From the NCBI RefSeq assembly GCF_018437235.1, contig NZ_JAAMFJ010000001.1, forward strand, positions 62,001 to 126,000: DNA of 64,000 nt. Direction: 5' to 3'. Below are positions 34,823 through 43,688 of this stretch, piece after piece. The notes under the pieces are model-generated. The model had not been told where the DNA came from, ran no database searches, and saw nothing but the letters and a program-made list of their open reading frames with translations. Every line of letters begins with the position of its first letter. The stretch's first letter is position 1. This stretch comes from Fructobacillus papyrifericola (GTDB lineage: Bacteria > Bacillota > Bacilli > Lactobacillales > Lactobacillaceae). A program made the translations under genes and the position numbers.

Positions 34823-34853
34823 AAAGCCACCGGGAAAACCGGTGGCTTTTTTG
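34823..34853 (+). terminator. Terminator after gntP
   Basis: AAAGCCACCGG (34823-34833) pairs with CCGGTGGCTTT (34839-34849), followed by T residues. Confidence 0.88.
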
Positions 34854-34889
34854 CTTGAATAAAAAACGTTTTGCAATTTTTTTTCAGTC

Positions 34890-34933
34890 TGGTAAAATAG
34901 TGACCATCGGATGTCCACATAGGAGTGGTCACT
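34890..34933 (+). promoter_or_regulatory. Promoter and inverted repeat before the YveA-like permease
   Basis: TGgTAAAAT (34890-34898) is an extended -10 element. An 8-bp inverted repeat AGTGACCA (34899-34906) and TGGTCACT (34926-34933) flanks 19 bases. The predicted start at about 34905 falls inside the first arm, so an operator role fits better than an RNA hairpin, but I cannot decide. Confidence 0.5.
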
Positions 34934-34957
34934 TTGAAAATGAGATGAAAGGTTATT

Positions 34958-36577
34958 ATGAAATCTAAAAAAATTGGTTTATTGCAGCTGGTTCTTCTGG
35001 GTCTTGGTTCCTTAATCGGATCTGGTTGGCTTTTTGGATCTTGGGAGGCCACCCGTGTGGCGGGGCCAGCGGCGATTATTTCTTGGATCGTCGGTGCGGT
35101 TGTCATTGGTGTGATTGCTTATACCTATGTTGAATTGGGAACGATGTTTCCACAGTCTGGGGGAATGTCGAAGTTTGCCCAGTATACACACGGTTCCTTG
35201 CTCGGCTTCATTGCCTCATGGGCCAACTGGGTGTCTTTGATCACCTTGATCCCAATTGAAGCGGTGGCGGCTGTTCAATACATGGCTACTTGGCCATGGT
35301 CTTGGGCAAACTGGACCCACCACTTCTTGGAAAACAATCAGATCACCACACCTGGTTTGTTGGTGGTCTTTGGCTTCATCATTATCTTTACCCTCTTGAA
35401 CTATTGGTCGGTTTCACTTTTGACTAAGTTTACGTCATTCATTTCCTTCTTTAAGTTGGGTGTGCCGTTGTTGACGATCATTATGTTGACGATTGCTTCT
35501 TTCCACCCATCAAACTATGGATCGAACATGCATGACTTTATGCCTTACGGTACGGCGCCAATCTTTGCGGCCACGACCGTTTCTGGTATTATCTTCTCCT
35601 TCAATGCCTTCCAAACCATCATTAACTTTGGTTCGGAAGTGAAGAACCCGACCAAGGATATTTCACGTGGTATCGTGATTTCCTTGAGTATTGCGGCGAT
35701 CCTGTACATCTTGATTCAGTCGACTTTCATTACGGCAATCGAACCGTCTGAAATTGCCAAGTACGGCTGGCACGGCATTGACTTCCAGTCACCATTCGCT
35801 GATTTGGCCATCTTGGTTGGTTTGAACTGGTTGTCCATCCTGCTTTATACGGATGCCTTCATTTCGCCATTCGGAACCGGTGTTTCCTTTGCGGCTTCAA
35901 CGGGACGTGTTTTGGCGGCCATGGCTTCCGATAAGCACATTCCGCAATTCATTGGAAAGATTAACGAAAAGTACGGGATTCCTCGTATGGCCATGGTGAC
36001 CGATGCGGTCTTGTCCATGATTATGGTTTCGCTCTTCCGTTCATGGGGAACCTTGGCGGCCGTGATTTCAACGGCAACCCTGATTGCCTACCTGACTGGA
36101 CCTGTGACAGTGATGTCACTGCGTGAAATGGCACCGGAATTCACCCGACCATTCAAGTCGAAGTCAATGAAGTGGATGGCACCTTTGGCCTTTGTTTTGG
36201 CTTCGTTGGCCACTTACTGGGCAATGTGGCCAACGACCATTGAAGTGATTATGATCATTATCTTGGGTCTGCCGTTCTACTTCTTCTACGAGTGGCGCCA
36301 AGGCTTTGCCTGGTCACGTCTGAAGAAGCAGCTCCAAGGTTCCTCTTGGTTGCTCTTCTACTTGATTGCCCTGTCAATCGAATCCTACATCGGGTCAACG
36401 GAATTCAACGGAATTGGTTGGATTCACTACCCATGGGACTTCTTGATGGTGGTCATCGTGGCTTTGGCCTTCTACGCTTGGGGTAAGGGTTCACACCTGA
36501 TTACCAAGTACTTTAAGCGGGCTAAAAAAGTCAACGACACCGTTGATTTTGAAGAACCCGCCGAAGAAGCTGAATAA
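34958..36577 (+). CDS. APC family permease, YveA-like (acidic amino acid carrier suggested)
   Basis: A 539-residue membrane protein with 12-14 helices. The first helix reads LLGLGSLIGSGWLFGSW, with a Trp-containing variant of the APC signature, and YTYVELGTMFPQSGGMSKF follows. The helix 5 region LLNYWSVSLLTKFTSFISFFK resembles Bacillus subtilis YveA, a carrier for aspartate and glutamate; substrate by that comparison only. A hydrophilic C-terminal tail ends EEPAEEAE. Single-gene unit between terminators. Confidence 0.83.
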   Translation: MKSKKIGLLQLVLLGLGSLIGSGWLFGSWEATRVAGPAAIISWIVGAVVIGVIAYTYVELGTMFPQSGGMSKFAQYTHGSLLGFIASWANWVSLITLIPIEAVAAVQYMATWPWSWANWTHHFLENNQITTPGLLVVFGFIIIFTLLNYWSVSLLTKFTSFISFFKLGVPLLTIIMLTIASFHPSNYGSNMHDFMPYGTAPIFAATTVSGIIFSFNAFQTIINFGSEVKNPTKDISRGIVISLSIAAILYILIQSTFITAIEPSEIAKYGWHGIDFQSPFADLAILVGLNWLSILLYTDAFISPFGTGVSFAASTGRVLAAMASDKHIPQFIGKINEKYGIPRMAMVTDAVLSMIMVSLFRSWGTLAAVISTATLIAYLTGPVTVMSLREMAPEFTRPFKSKSMKWMAPLAFVLASLATYWAMWPTTIEVIMIIILGLPFYFFYEWRQGFAWSRLKKQLQGSSWLLFYLIALSIESYIGSTEFNGIGWIHYPWDFLMVVIVALAFYAWGKGSHLITKYFKRAKKVNDTVDFEEPAEEAE

Positions 36578-36585
36578 GTTGTTCA

Positions 36586-36614
36586 AGTCCGACCGAAAAG
36601 GTCGGATTTTTTTG
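36586..36614 (+). terminator. Terminator after the YveA-like permease
   Basis: TCCGACC (36588-36594) pairs with GGTCGGA (36600-36606), followed by a T7 run. Confidence 0.85.
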
Positions 36615-36666
36615 TTGGAAAAAGCGGGCGGAATGGGCTGTTCTAATTGACAAGGTGGGTTGCTGC

Positions 36667-36675
36667 TGGTAGAGT
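36667..36675 (+). promoter_or_regulatory. Extended -10 promoter of the second APC permease
   Basis: TGgTAGAGT, about 35 bases before the start codon. Confidence 0.45.
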
Positions 36676-36711
36676 AGAGGCTAGTTTGATTAAAAGAGTA
36701 TGAGGCGAAAA

Positions 36712-38127
36712 ATGACTGAAAAAACGCGTGGCAATTGGTTCGGAAAGGCTGATCCAACGGCCTTTGAACAATCGGATCAGCACTTGCAAAAGACCCTAGG
36801 TGTGAAGGAAATGCTGGCACTTGGTGTCGGAACCATTGTTGGGGCCGCCATCTTTACCCTGCCAGGAATTGTGGCCGCCACCCACGCCGGGGCCGCCGTG
36901 ACGATTTCCTTTATTTTAGCGGCCGTGGTTTCAGGCCTAACGGCCTTTGCCTACGCCGAGTTTGCTTCGGTGTTGCCCTTTGCCGGTTCGGCCTATTCAT
37001 GGGCATCGGTTGTCTTTGGTAAAGTCTTTGGCTGGATCGCTGGATGGGCGCTTTTGGCCGAATACTTCATCGCCGTTGCCTTTGTGGCTTCTGGCTGGTC
37101 GGCCAACATGAAGCTTTTCCTTTCCTCCTTTGGTTGGGAGCTGCCATCGGCCCTGGCCAATCCCTTTTCTGCTGGAAAGGGTGGGGTGGTTGACCTCTTC
37201 GCCCTCTTGGCCGTTTTGATTGTGGCCACGCTTTTGTACCGCGGAACCCAGAACACGGCCAAAGTGGAAAACACCCTGGTTGTCTTGAAGGTTGGCGTGA
37301 TCGTCCTCTTCATCATCGTCGGGGCAACGGCCATCCACCCAAGTAACTACGCCCACTTTGTGCCGGCCCACGTACCGGGGACGGACTTTGGCGGCTGGCA
37401 GGGGATTGCGGCCGGTGCTTCACAGATTTTCTTAGCCTACATTGGCTTTGATTCCATCGCGGCCAATTCGGCCGAGGCCAAGGATCCGCAAAAGACCATG
37501 CCCCGTGGAATCATTGGTTCCTTAATCATTGCCACCGCACTCTTCGTGACGGTTTCCCTTGTTTTGGTCGGCATGTTCCACTATAGCAAGTATGCTAACA
37601 ACGCTGCACCCGCTGCCTGGGCCCTGTTGGCCTCTGGTCACACGCTGACTTCCCACATTCTGTCGGTCGTCGCTTTGGCTGGAATGTTTACCGGCTTGAT
37701 TGGGATGATGTTGGCTGGTTCGCGTCTGCTCTACGCCTTTGGTCGCGATGGCCTTCTGCCATCCTTCCTTGGCCGGGTATCGGACAAGGGACAGCCCAAC
37801 AACGCCTTGATTGCCCTGTCAGTCATTGCCATTCTGGTTGGTTCCGTCTTCTCCTTTACGGAGTTGGCCGGGCTGATTTCGGCTGGAACCCTGATTGCCT
37901 TTATCATGGTTTCCCTTGGCGTCTATGCCTTGCGGAAGCGCGAGGGCGTTGACTTGCCCGTTCCATCCTTTAAGATGCCGCTCTACCCGGTTTTGCCAGC
38001 CTTGGCAGCCCTGGGTGCGGCCTACATCTTCTACACGCTGGACGCGCAAGCACAAGCTTATTCGGTCGGCTGGTTTGTCCTCGGCTTGATTGTCTACGCC
38101 CTCTATGGTGCTAAAAATTCAAAGTAA
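36712..38127 (+). CDS. APC family permease, cationic amino acid transporter type
   Basis: A 471-residue membrane protein with 12 helices in the YfnA/CAT style: hydrophilic N-terminus, then GVGTIVGAAIFTLPGIVAATHAG, AYAEFASVLPFAGSAYSWASVVFG and the conserved QIFLAYIGFDSIAANSAEAKDPQKTMPRG. These match carriers of branched-chain or cationic amino acids. Two starts are possible: ATG 36700 and ATG 36712; GAGG at 36702-36705 favours the second. Substrate is not decided by sequence. Single-gene unit. Confidence 0.86.
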   Translation: MTEKTRGNWFGKADPTAFEQSDQHLQKTLGVKEMLALGVGTIVGAAIFTLPGIVAATHAGAAVTISFILAAVVSGLTAFAYAEFASVLPFAGSAYSWASVVFGKVFGWIAGWALLAEYFIAVAFVASGWSANMKLFLSSFGWELPSALANPFSAGKGGVVDLFALLAVLIVATLLYRGTQNTAKVENTLVVLKVGVIVLFIIVGATAIHPSNYAHFVPAHVPGTDFGGWQGIAAGASQIFLAYIGFDSIAANSAEAKDPQKTMPRGIIGSLIIATALFVTVSLVLVGMFHYSKYANNAAPAAWALLASGHTLTSHILSVVALAGMFTGLIGMMLAGSRLLYAFGRDGLLPSFLGRVSDKGQPNNALIALSVIAILVGSVFSFTELAGLISAGTLIAFIMVSLGVYALRKREGVDLPVPSFKMPLYPVLPALAALGAAYIFYTLDAQAQAYSVGWFVLGLIVYALYGAKNSK

Positions 38128-38132
38128 TTTAT

Positions 38133-38167
38133 AAAAGTCGCCCAATTGGATTTGGGCGACTTTTTTC
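38133..38167 (+). terminator. Terminator before the alaS T-box
   Basis: AAAAGTCGCCC (38133-38143) pairs with GGGCGACTTTT (38154-38164), followed by T residues; AAAGTCG forms the arms. Confidence 0.88.
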
Positions 38168-38197
38168 TTTACTAAGCCGTCTGCCGAGTCTTCTCTA

Positions 38198-38206
38198 TGC
38201 TATAAT
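38198..38206 (+). promoter_or_regulatory. Extended -10 promoter of alaS
   Basis: TGcTATAAT, with the RNA start predicted at about 38213, just before stem I of the T-box. Confidence 0.75.
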
Positions 38207-38212
38207 AAAGAC

Positions 38213-38416
38213 ATTGATTGGTCATGCGGTGATCAAAGTGTCTTCTAGCGAGACCCCGGTTGGTGAGAGGGGTTAGGCATTTCCTTACCGTGCTCCCAAT
38301 TGCAAGCCCGAAAGGGCGCTTTCCTGGCGTTACAAGGTTTGAGGTAAGACTTTTTCAGTCATTACAAACAGCGGTGGTACCACGGTCACGCGTCCGCTCT
38401 TTGTGATGGCTTTTTA
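38213..38416 (+). promoter_or_regulatory. T-box riboswitch of alaS (Ala specifier)
   Basis: This leader senses uncharged tRNA-Ala. Stem I has the apical GGTTGGTGAGAGG region and a specifier loop on its 3' side between TTACC and CCAAT, with GCT (Ala) at 38292-38294. A stem III-like hairpin AGCCC-GAAA-GGGC follows. The T-box core GCGGTGGTACCACGG (38371-38385) offers the TGGT bulge that pairs with the tRNA end. The competing terminator uses GTCATTACAAA with AGCGG, paired to CCGCT and TTTGTGATGGC, then T residues up to 38416. Confidence 0.92.
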
Positions 38417-38439
38417 TTTTGTTTTAAAAGGAGCTTGAG

Positions 38440-41121
38440 ATGAAAGAATTATCATCAGCAGAAATCCGCCAAATGTTTTTGGATTTCTTTGCATCAAAGG
38501 ACCACTTGGTGGTGCCTTCTAAGTCACTGATTCCAGAAAACGACCCCTCCCTTTTGTGGATTAACTCGGGTGTGGCAACTTTGAAGAAGTACTTTGACGG
38601 GTCCGTTGTCCCACCAAAGCCCCGTCTGACCAACGCCCAGAAGGCCATCCGAACAAACGATATCGAAAACGTTGGAAAGACGGCCCGGCACCACACTTTG
38701 TTTGAAATGATGGGAAACTTCTCCATCGGTGATTACTTTAAAGAAGAAGTGATTCCATGGGCTTGGGAGTTGTTGACCTCACCAGAATGGTACGGTTTGG
38801 ACAAGGAAAAGCTCTACGTGACGGTCTACCCAAAGGATCAAGAATCAAAGAAGATCTGGGAAGAAAAGACCGACTTGCCCGACGGGCACATTTACGAAGT
38901 TGAAGACAACTTCTGGGACATCGGAGAAGGACCTTCCGGCCCTGATTCCGAAATCTTTTACGACCGTGGGGAGGCCTTTGCGGACTTGCCTGCCGATGAT
39001 CCTGAAATGTATCCGGGTGGGGAAAACGAACGCTACTTGGAAATCTGGAACATTGTCTTCTCCCAATTCAACCACTTGCCTGGCTTGACGGATAATTCAA
39101 CTTATCCAGAATTGCCACACAAAAACATTGATACGGGGATGGGTCTCGAACGGTTGGTCTCCGTCTTCCAAAACGGCCGGACCAACTTTGACACGGACCT
39201 CTTCTTGCCAATTATCCGGGCAACCGAACCCTTGACGGCTGGTAAAGTCTACGACACAACAAAGGACACGGAAGACAACGTTTCCTTCAAAGTCATCGCC
39301 GACCACATCCGGGCCGTGGCCTTTGCCATTGCTGACGGGGCCAAGCCATCGAACGAAGGCCGTGGTTACGTGATTCGCCGACTCCTTCGCCGGGCGGTTT
39401 TGCACGGACAAAAGTTGGGTATCCAAGAAAACTTCTTGGCTAAGATTGTTCCGGCCATGGTTGGCACGCTTGACGCCTTTTATCCTGAATTGAAGGAAAA
39501 GCAGGGGCTGATTGAATCCATCATGACGGCCGAAGAAAAGCGCTTTAACAAGACCTTGAAGTCTGGCTTGGCCATGTTTGACGACTTTGTTAAAGAGGCC
39601 AAGAAGGCTGGTAAGACAGAAATTTCAGGTGAAGACGCCTTCAAGCTTTCGGATACCTACGGTTTCCCGGTTGAACTGACGGCCGAACAGGCAGCAGAAG
39701 TCGGCATGACCGTTGATATGGCAGGCTTCAAGCAGGCCCTTCAAGAACAAAAGGACCGGGCTCGTGGCGCCCGCGGTAAGGAACACGCCATGGGCGTTCA
39801 AAACGCGGCGTTGACGGACTTGACGGTTGACTCAACCTACGTTGGTTGGTCGAAGACGGCTGTTGATGGGGCCAAGATTGTGGCCATCATTGCCCATGAT
39901 GCCTCTGGCGTGGCCGTTAACACGGACGCCGCCAAGGCTGGAGCAACCGCCTGGTTGGTCTTTGACCAAACGCCTTTCTATGCTGAAATGGGTGGTCAAG
40001 TGGCCGACTGGGGAACGGTGAAGGATGAAGCTGGCAACATCTTAGCCGAAGTAGCCGACGTTCAGGCCGGCCCAAATGGTCAAAACATCCACGAAGTGAC
40101 CTTGGCTGAAGACGTCAAAGTCGGCCAAGTGGTCAACCTGGCCGTGGACATGGAACGGCACCGGGCCGTTTCTTTGAACCACACGGCCACGCACTTGCTT
40201 GATCAAGCCTTGCGGAACGTGATTGGTGGGGATGTTCACCAGGCCGGTTCATTGGTTGAACCGGAATACTTGCGCTTCGACTTTAACCACGAAGGACCAG
40301 TTGACCAAGCAACTTTGAACAAGGTGCAAGACGAAGTCAACTTGCAGATTCAAAAGAACCTGCCAATTTCCTGGGAAGAAATGTCCATTGAAGACGCCAA
40401 GAAGTTGGGTGCCGTTGCCGTCTTTGACGACAAGTATGGCGACACGGTCCGGATTGTTTCCATCGGCGATTACAACCAGGAATTCGATGGTGGAACACAC
40501 GCTCAGTCAACGGCTGAGTTGAACCTCTTTAAAATCACTTCAGAGGCCGGTGTTGCTGCTGGTATTCGTCGAATCGAAGCCAAGACGGCTCTGCCAGCCT
40601 TGACGGACTATCAGGCCGAAGAGCAGACTTTGCAAGCGATTGCAAAGAACCTCAAGGTGCCAAGCCTTCTGGCTGTTTCAGACCGCGTGTCGGACTTGGC
40701 TAACGAGCTGAAGGATGCCAAGAACCAACTGGCTGCCTTGCAGGCCCAGTTAGCGGCCGCGCAGGCTTCGGACTTGTTGGACAAGGCCGAAGACATCAAC
40801 GGACTGTCCGTTGTGGCTGCCCAGGTAACGGTTGAAAATGCCAATGGTCTGCGTCAAATGGCCGATGCCTGGCGGGACAAGGGCGCTTCAAACGTCTTGG
40901 TCTTGGCCGCTGCCATCGGTGAAAAAGTCAACCTCTTGGTTGCTGCTGATAAGGAAGCCAATGGCAAGGGTGTCAAGGCCGGTGACTTGGTCAAGGCCAT
41001 TGCGCCAATCGTTGGTGGTGGCGGTGGTGGCCGTCCGGACATGGCTCAGGCCGGTGGTAAGGATCAAGCCCAGATTCCGTCCGCTTTGCAAAAGGCCAAG
41101 GAAATCCTGGCGGAGGCCTAA
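38440..41121 (+). CDS. alaS: Alanyl-tRNA synthetase
   Basis: AlaRS charges tRNA-Ala and edits mis-acylated Ser and Gly. The 893-residue protein has the class II catalytic domain ([40 protein letters not shown]), the tRNA-binding part, the editing domain with zinc motif HTATH (His 581, 585), and the C-Ala domain with a Gly-rich [15 protein letters not shown]. The second zinc motif, normally Cys-Gly-Gly-Thr-His, reads DGGTH with Asp at residue 683 (GAT, 40486-40488). Expression depends on the T-box upstream. It heads the alaS-ireB-ruvX-yrzB block. Confidence 0.97.
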   Translation: MKELSSAEIRQMFLDFFASKDHLVVPSKSLIPENDPSLLWINSGVATLKKYFDGSVVPPKPRLTNAQKAIRTNDIENVGKTARHHTLFEMMGNFSIGDYFKEEVIPWAWELLTSPEWYGLDKEKLYVTVYPKDQESKKIWEEKTDLPDGHIYEVEDNFWDIGEGPSGPDSEIFYDRGEAFADLPADDPEMYPGGENERYLEIWNIVFSQFNHLPGLTDNSTYPELPHKNIDTGMGLERLVSVFQNGRTNFDTDLFLPIIRATEPLTAGKVYDTTKDTEDNVSFKVIADHIRAVAFAIADGAKPSNEGRGYVIRRLLRRAVLHGQKLGIQENFLAKIVPAMVGTLDAFYPELKEKQGLIESIMTAEEKRFNKTLKSGLAMFDDFVKEAKKAGKTEISGEDAFKLSDTYGFPVELTAEQAAEVGMTVDMAGFKQALQEQKDRARGARGKEHAMGVQNAALTDLTVDSTYVGWSKTAVDGAKIVAIIAHDASGVAVNTDAAKAGATAWLVFDQTPFYAEMGGQVADWGTVKDEAGNILAEVADVQAGPNGQNIHEVTLAEDVKVGQVVNLAVDMERHRAVSLNHTATHLLDQALRNVIGGDVHQAGSLVEPEYLRFDFNHEGPVDQATLNKVQDEVNLQIQKNLPISWEEMSIEDAKKLGAVAVFDDKYGDTVRIVSIGDYNQEFDGGTHAQSTAELNLFKITSEAGVAAGIRRIEAKTALPALTDYQAEEQTLQAIAKNLKVPSLLAVSDRVSDLANELKDAKNQLAALQAQLAAAQASDLLDKAEDINGLSVVAAQVTVENANGLRQMADAWRDKGASNVLVLAAAIGEKVNLLVAADKEANGKGVKAGDLVKAIAPIVGGGGGGRPDMAQAGGKDQAQIPSALQKAKEILAEA

Positions 41122-41129
41122 GTTAATGG

Positions 41130-41186
41130 AAAAGCCGGTGTTGGTTAGGGTCTCTGCTTGAGGTCTAGACCGGCACCGACTTTTTT
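41130..41186 (+). terminator. Terminator after alaS
   Basis: AAAAGCCGGTG (41130-41140) pairs with CACCGACTTTT (41174-41184) with one mismatch; an inner GGTCTAGACC palindrome extends the structure, and T residues follow. Confidence 0.75.
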
Positions 41187-41216
41187 AAGGAATTCCTCAT
41201 TTTAAATGTGGAATCG

Positions 41217-41225
41217 TGTTAAACT
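41217..41225 (+). promoter_or_regulatory. Extended -10 promoter of ireB-ruvX-yrzB
   Basis: TGtTAAACT, about 50 bases before the ireB start. Confidence 0.5.
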
Positions 41226-41275
41226 AGAGGCAAGCAATAGAGCCTTAAGATTTATTAAAGAAAGGAGTGTGTACG

Positions 41276-41527
41276 ATGAGCGTAAGTGATCAAACCGCTA
41301 TTTTTGACTTCGGTCAGCAGGAGCCAAAGGATATTCACGAAACCATGGAATTGGTCTACGCGGCTTTGGAAGAAAAGGGCTACAATCCTTTCAACCAAAT
41401 CGTTGGTTACCTAATGTCTGGTGACCCGGCCTACATTCCTCGCCTGCACGATGCCAGGAACTTGATTAAGCGGCACGAACGTGACGAGATTATCGAAGAA
41501 CTCGTGCACGCCTATTTGAAAAAGTAA
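41276..41527 (+). CDS. IreB family regulatory protein (UPF0297, YrzL)
   Basis: An 83-residue protein of the UPF0297 family. In Enterococcus, IreB is a phosphorylated partner of the Ser/Thr kinase that controls antimicrobial tolerance. The conserved stretches are [30 protein letters not shown] and [41 protein letters not shown] precedes ATG 41276. The stop codon overlaps the ruvX start by one base (TAATG), and the order alaS-ireB-ruvX-yrzB is conserved in Firmicutes. Confidence 0.94.
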   Translation: MSVSDQTAIFDFGQQEPKDIHETMELVYAALEEKGYNPFNQIVGYLMSGDPAYIPRLHDARNLIKRHERDEIIEELVHAYLKK

Positions 41528-41961
41528 TGCGGATACTCGGATTAGACGTAGGTTCCAAAACAGTTGGTGTGGCGGTTTCCGATCCCATGGGCTGGACGGC
41601 TCAGGGTGTTGAAATCATCCGGATTAACGAAGATGAAAAGGTCTTTGGCTTGGACCGCCTTGGTGAAATCATCAAGGAGACCGGTGCCAAAGCCGTTGTT
41701 TTGGGCCTGCCCAAAAACATGAACAACTCCGAAGGCCCCCGTGCCGAAGCGTCTCGGGCATACGCCAAGATGGTTGAAGACCGCTTTTCTTTGCCCACGG
41801 ACTTTCAAGACGAGCGTTTGACAACGGTGCAAGCCGAACGAATGCTGATTGAAGAGGCCGACGTTTCACGTAAGAAGCGTAAAAAGGTCATCGATAAAAT
41901 CGCGGCCGAATTCATCTTGCAAAACTACTTGGATGCCAACGGTAAGTTGACGAAAAACTAA
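41527..41961 (+). CDS. ruvX: Holliday junction resolvase-like RNase H fold protein RuvX/YqgF
   Basis: A 144-residue RNase H-fold nuclease, proposed to act in Holliday junction resolution or pre-16S rRNA end processing. The motif [23 protein letters not shown] holds the first catalytic Asp, with later acidic residues in [16 protein letters not shown] and [13 protein letters not shown]. Its start overlaps the ireB stop by one base, so translation is coupled. Confidence 0.95.
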   Translation: MRILGLDVGSKTVGVAVSDPMGWTAQGVEIIRINEDEKVFGLDRLGEIIKETGAKAVVLGLPKNMNNSEGPRAEASRAYAKMVEDRFSLPTDFQDERLTTVQAERMLIEEADVSRKKRKKVIDKIAAEFILQNYLDANGKLTKN

Positions 41962-41979
41962 GCACTAAAGGAAGCAAAC

Positions 41980-42279
41980 ATGGCAAAAGAAAACCCCGAA
42001 ATTGATAAGATTACCCTCGTGGATGATAACGGTGACGAGGCTTTGTACGAAGTCCTCTTTACTTTCCACTCAGAAGAATTTGACAAGTCCTACATCCTCT
42101 TGGTGCCAGACGGCGTCGAAGAAGACGAACAGGTCGACGTTCAAGCCTACATCTTCAACCCTGAAGAAGACGGTGAAGCCAAGGATGGCGACTTGATGCC
42201 AATCGAAGACGATGCCGAATGGGCAATGGTCGAAGAAGTGTTGAATACCTTCTTGGATGACGATTCAAACTTTGAATAA
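41980..42279 (+). CDS. UPF0473 (DUF1292) family protein YrzB
   Basis: A 99-residue, very acidic protein with the DUF1292 pattern ITLVDDNGDEALYEVLFTFHSEEFDKSYILLVP and a C-terminal acidic helix. The family function is unknown. Its place right after ireB and ruvX is conserved in Firmicutes and supports the call. An intrinsic terminator follows at once. Confidence 0.92.
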   Translation: MAKENPEIDKITLVDDNGDEALYEVLFTFHSEEFDKSYILLVPDGVEEDEQVDVQAYIFNPEEDGEAKDGDLMPIEDDAEWAMVEEVLNTFLDDDSNFE

Positions 42280-42281
42280 AG

Positions 42282-42314
42282 AAAAAGAGCTGCTTTTAAA
42301 AGCGGCTCTTTTTT
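42282..42314 (+). terminator. Terminator after yrzB
   Basis: AAAAAGAGCTGCTTT pairs with AAAGCGGCTCTTTTT, with one G-U pair. Confidence 0.82.
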
Positions 42315-42403
42315 GTTGACTTTAACGGGCTGTGACTGGCGTAAAAGAAACTTGACATTCCAATTCAGAAGACTACCCTAGAGAGGAAAGGAAGTATCAA
42401 CCC

Positions 42404-42796
42404 ATGAAAAAGTTGTCACTTGAAAAATTAAACCCTAAGAAGCTCTCGAAAAAAGCCCGTTGGATTACGGGGATCGTCGTCCTTGTTGTGATTGTGCTGG
42501 CAGCCGCCGGCTTTGGCTACAAGGCCTACGAAGACCAAAACAGCCTTTCTGGCACTTACAAGTATAAGGATGGTGGCACGGCCATCAAGTTTACCAAGGA
42601 TACCTACACGCTCTACAGCACCTCGGACACGAGCCAAAAGTTGACTGGTAAGTATTATGTCAAGGATCACGTCTTGGTGCTTCTCTATGATAAGAGCTCA
42701 GCCCAGGCAAAAGAAGGGGGCATTCGTGGTGTCGCCTTCCAAGTGGCGGATAACAAGAAGAGCATTAACGTGCAGGGCTCAACCTACAAGAAGTAA
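42404..42796 (+). CDS. Membrane-anchored extracellular protein, 130 residues, unknown
   Basis: A basic N-terminus (residues 1-20), one hydrophobic helix (ITGIVVLVVIVLAAAGFGY, about 22-40) and an external domain of about 85 residues rich in Thr, Tyr and Lys (LSGTYKYKDGGTAIKFTKDTYTLY). The regular pattern of short strands suggests a small beta-barrel or lipocalin-like fold (YIQ-type strands). There is no lipobox Cys. I cannot name the family. Single-gene unit between terminators. Confidence 0.72.
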   Translation: MKKLSLEKLNPKKLSKKARWITGIVVLVVIVLAAAGFGYKAYEDQNSLSGTYKYKDGGTAIKFTKDTYTLYSTSDTSQKLTGKYYVKDHVLVLLYDKSSAQAKEGGIRGVAFQVADNKKSINVQGSTYKK

Positions 42797-42805
42797 GACA
42801 ATCCC

Positions 42806-42835
42806 GAAAAAGTCCAGTTTCTGGGCTTTTTTCTT
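42806..42835 (+). terminator. Terminator after the 130-residue protein gene
   Basis: AAAAAGTCCAG (42807-42817) pairs with CTGGGCTTTT around TTT, followed by T residues. Confidence 0.8.
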
Positions 42836-42914
42836 TTGCCTAGCTTTGCTTTTTGGAGGATGCTTGGAAAAGTTGTATACTTTTAAATTAGAAAGACCAA
42901 GAAAGGAGGGGACC

Positions 42915-43544
42915 ATGGCCAGAAAAAATCGAAGAAAGTGGCTGAAGTTACCACGAAGTAAGAAAGACCGTCGTCGCTATTTGATTGCCCTACTGGCCCT
43001 CTTAACCTTGGTTATCGCAGCCGCCGCTTTAACCCCACAGTTCTTGGCTGATCGGCAGCAGGCCCAAGTTGAAGACCAACGGGTTCAGCAGCTAAAGGCC
43101 TGGGCGCCCTATGCACAAAAGATGCAGCAGCAATACGGTGTCTTTGCCTCGATTTCACTGGCCCAGGCGGCCTTGGAATCGGATTACGGCCAATCGGCGC
43201 TTGCACAAAAGGCCCATAATCTCTACGGGGTGAAGGCCGCTTCTGGCCAAGCCTCGGTCACCATGCCAACAAAGGAGTACCAGGACGGCACCTGGGTGAC
43301 GGTTGATGCGGCCTTCGTTTCCTATCCGAGCTGGCAGGCTTCGATGCTGGCTCACGCCCAGTTGTTAAAGCAGGGGACTTCTTGGAATCCAACCCAGTAC
43401 GCCCACGTGCTATCGGCACAGACCTATCAGGATGCGGCCAAGGGTTTGATGACCGATGGCTACGCAACGGATCCGGATTACGCTACTAAATTGGTTCAAG
43501 TCATTGAAAAGTACAAGCTACACCGCTTTGATTTAGCAACATAA
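42915..43544 (+). CDS. Membrane-anchored N-acetylglucosaminidase (GH73)
   Basis: A 209-residue cell wall hydrolase that cuts the glycan strand. A basic N-terminus leads into one helix (about 22-40, ALLALLTLVIAAAALT), then a GH73 domain with the catalytic Glu at residue 88 in SISLAQAALESDYGQSAL, followed by AHNLYGVKA and a late YATDPDYATKLVQVIEKY. There are no LysM or SH3b wall-binding repeats, so the anchor holds it at the membrane. ATG 42915 follows AAGGAGGGG; the longer open frame overlaps the previous gene and its terminator. Role: trimming or separation of the wall. Confidence 0.9.
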   Translation: MARKNRRKWLKLPRSKKDRRRYLIALLALLTLVIAAAALTPQFLADRQQAQVEDQRVQQLKAWAPYAQKMQQQYGVFASISLAQAALESDYGQSALAQKAHNLYGVKAASGQASVTMPTKEYQDGTWVTVDAAFVSYPSWQASMLAHAQLLKQGTSWNPTQYAHVLSAQTYQDAAKGLMTDGYATDPDYATKLVQVIEKYKLHRFDLAT

Positions 43545-43552
43545 AGTGGTAA

Positions 43553-43579
43553 AAAAAGTCTGATTTATCAGGCTTTTTT
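43553..43579 (+). terminator. Terminator after the GH73 gene
   Basis: AAAGTCTGAT pairs with ATCAGGCTTT around TT, one G-U pair, with T residues after. Confidence 0.8.
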
Positions 43580-43645
43580 CTTTGCCTTTACCGGACTTTT
43601 GCAGACGAAAAGGCCCCTTGAAAACGGGAGAAATTGGCCAGTCTA

Positions 43646-43654
43646 TGCTAAAAT
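43646..43654 (+). promoter_or_regulatory. Extended -10 promoter of pcrA
   Basis: TGcTAAAAT, 35 bases before the pcrA start; no -35 box seen. Confidence 0.6.
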
Positions 43655-43688
43655 ATAGGAAGCAAGAATACACTTTTAGGATGGTAAA

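Noticed and set aside
34899-34933. Inverted repeat before the YveA-like permease as an intrinsic terminator or riboswitch
   Set aside because: The loop is 19 bases, there is no T run, and the predicted transcript starts inside the first arm.
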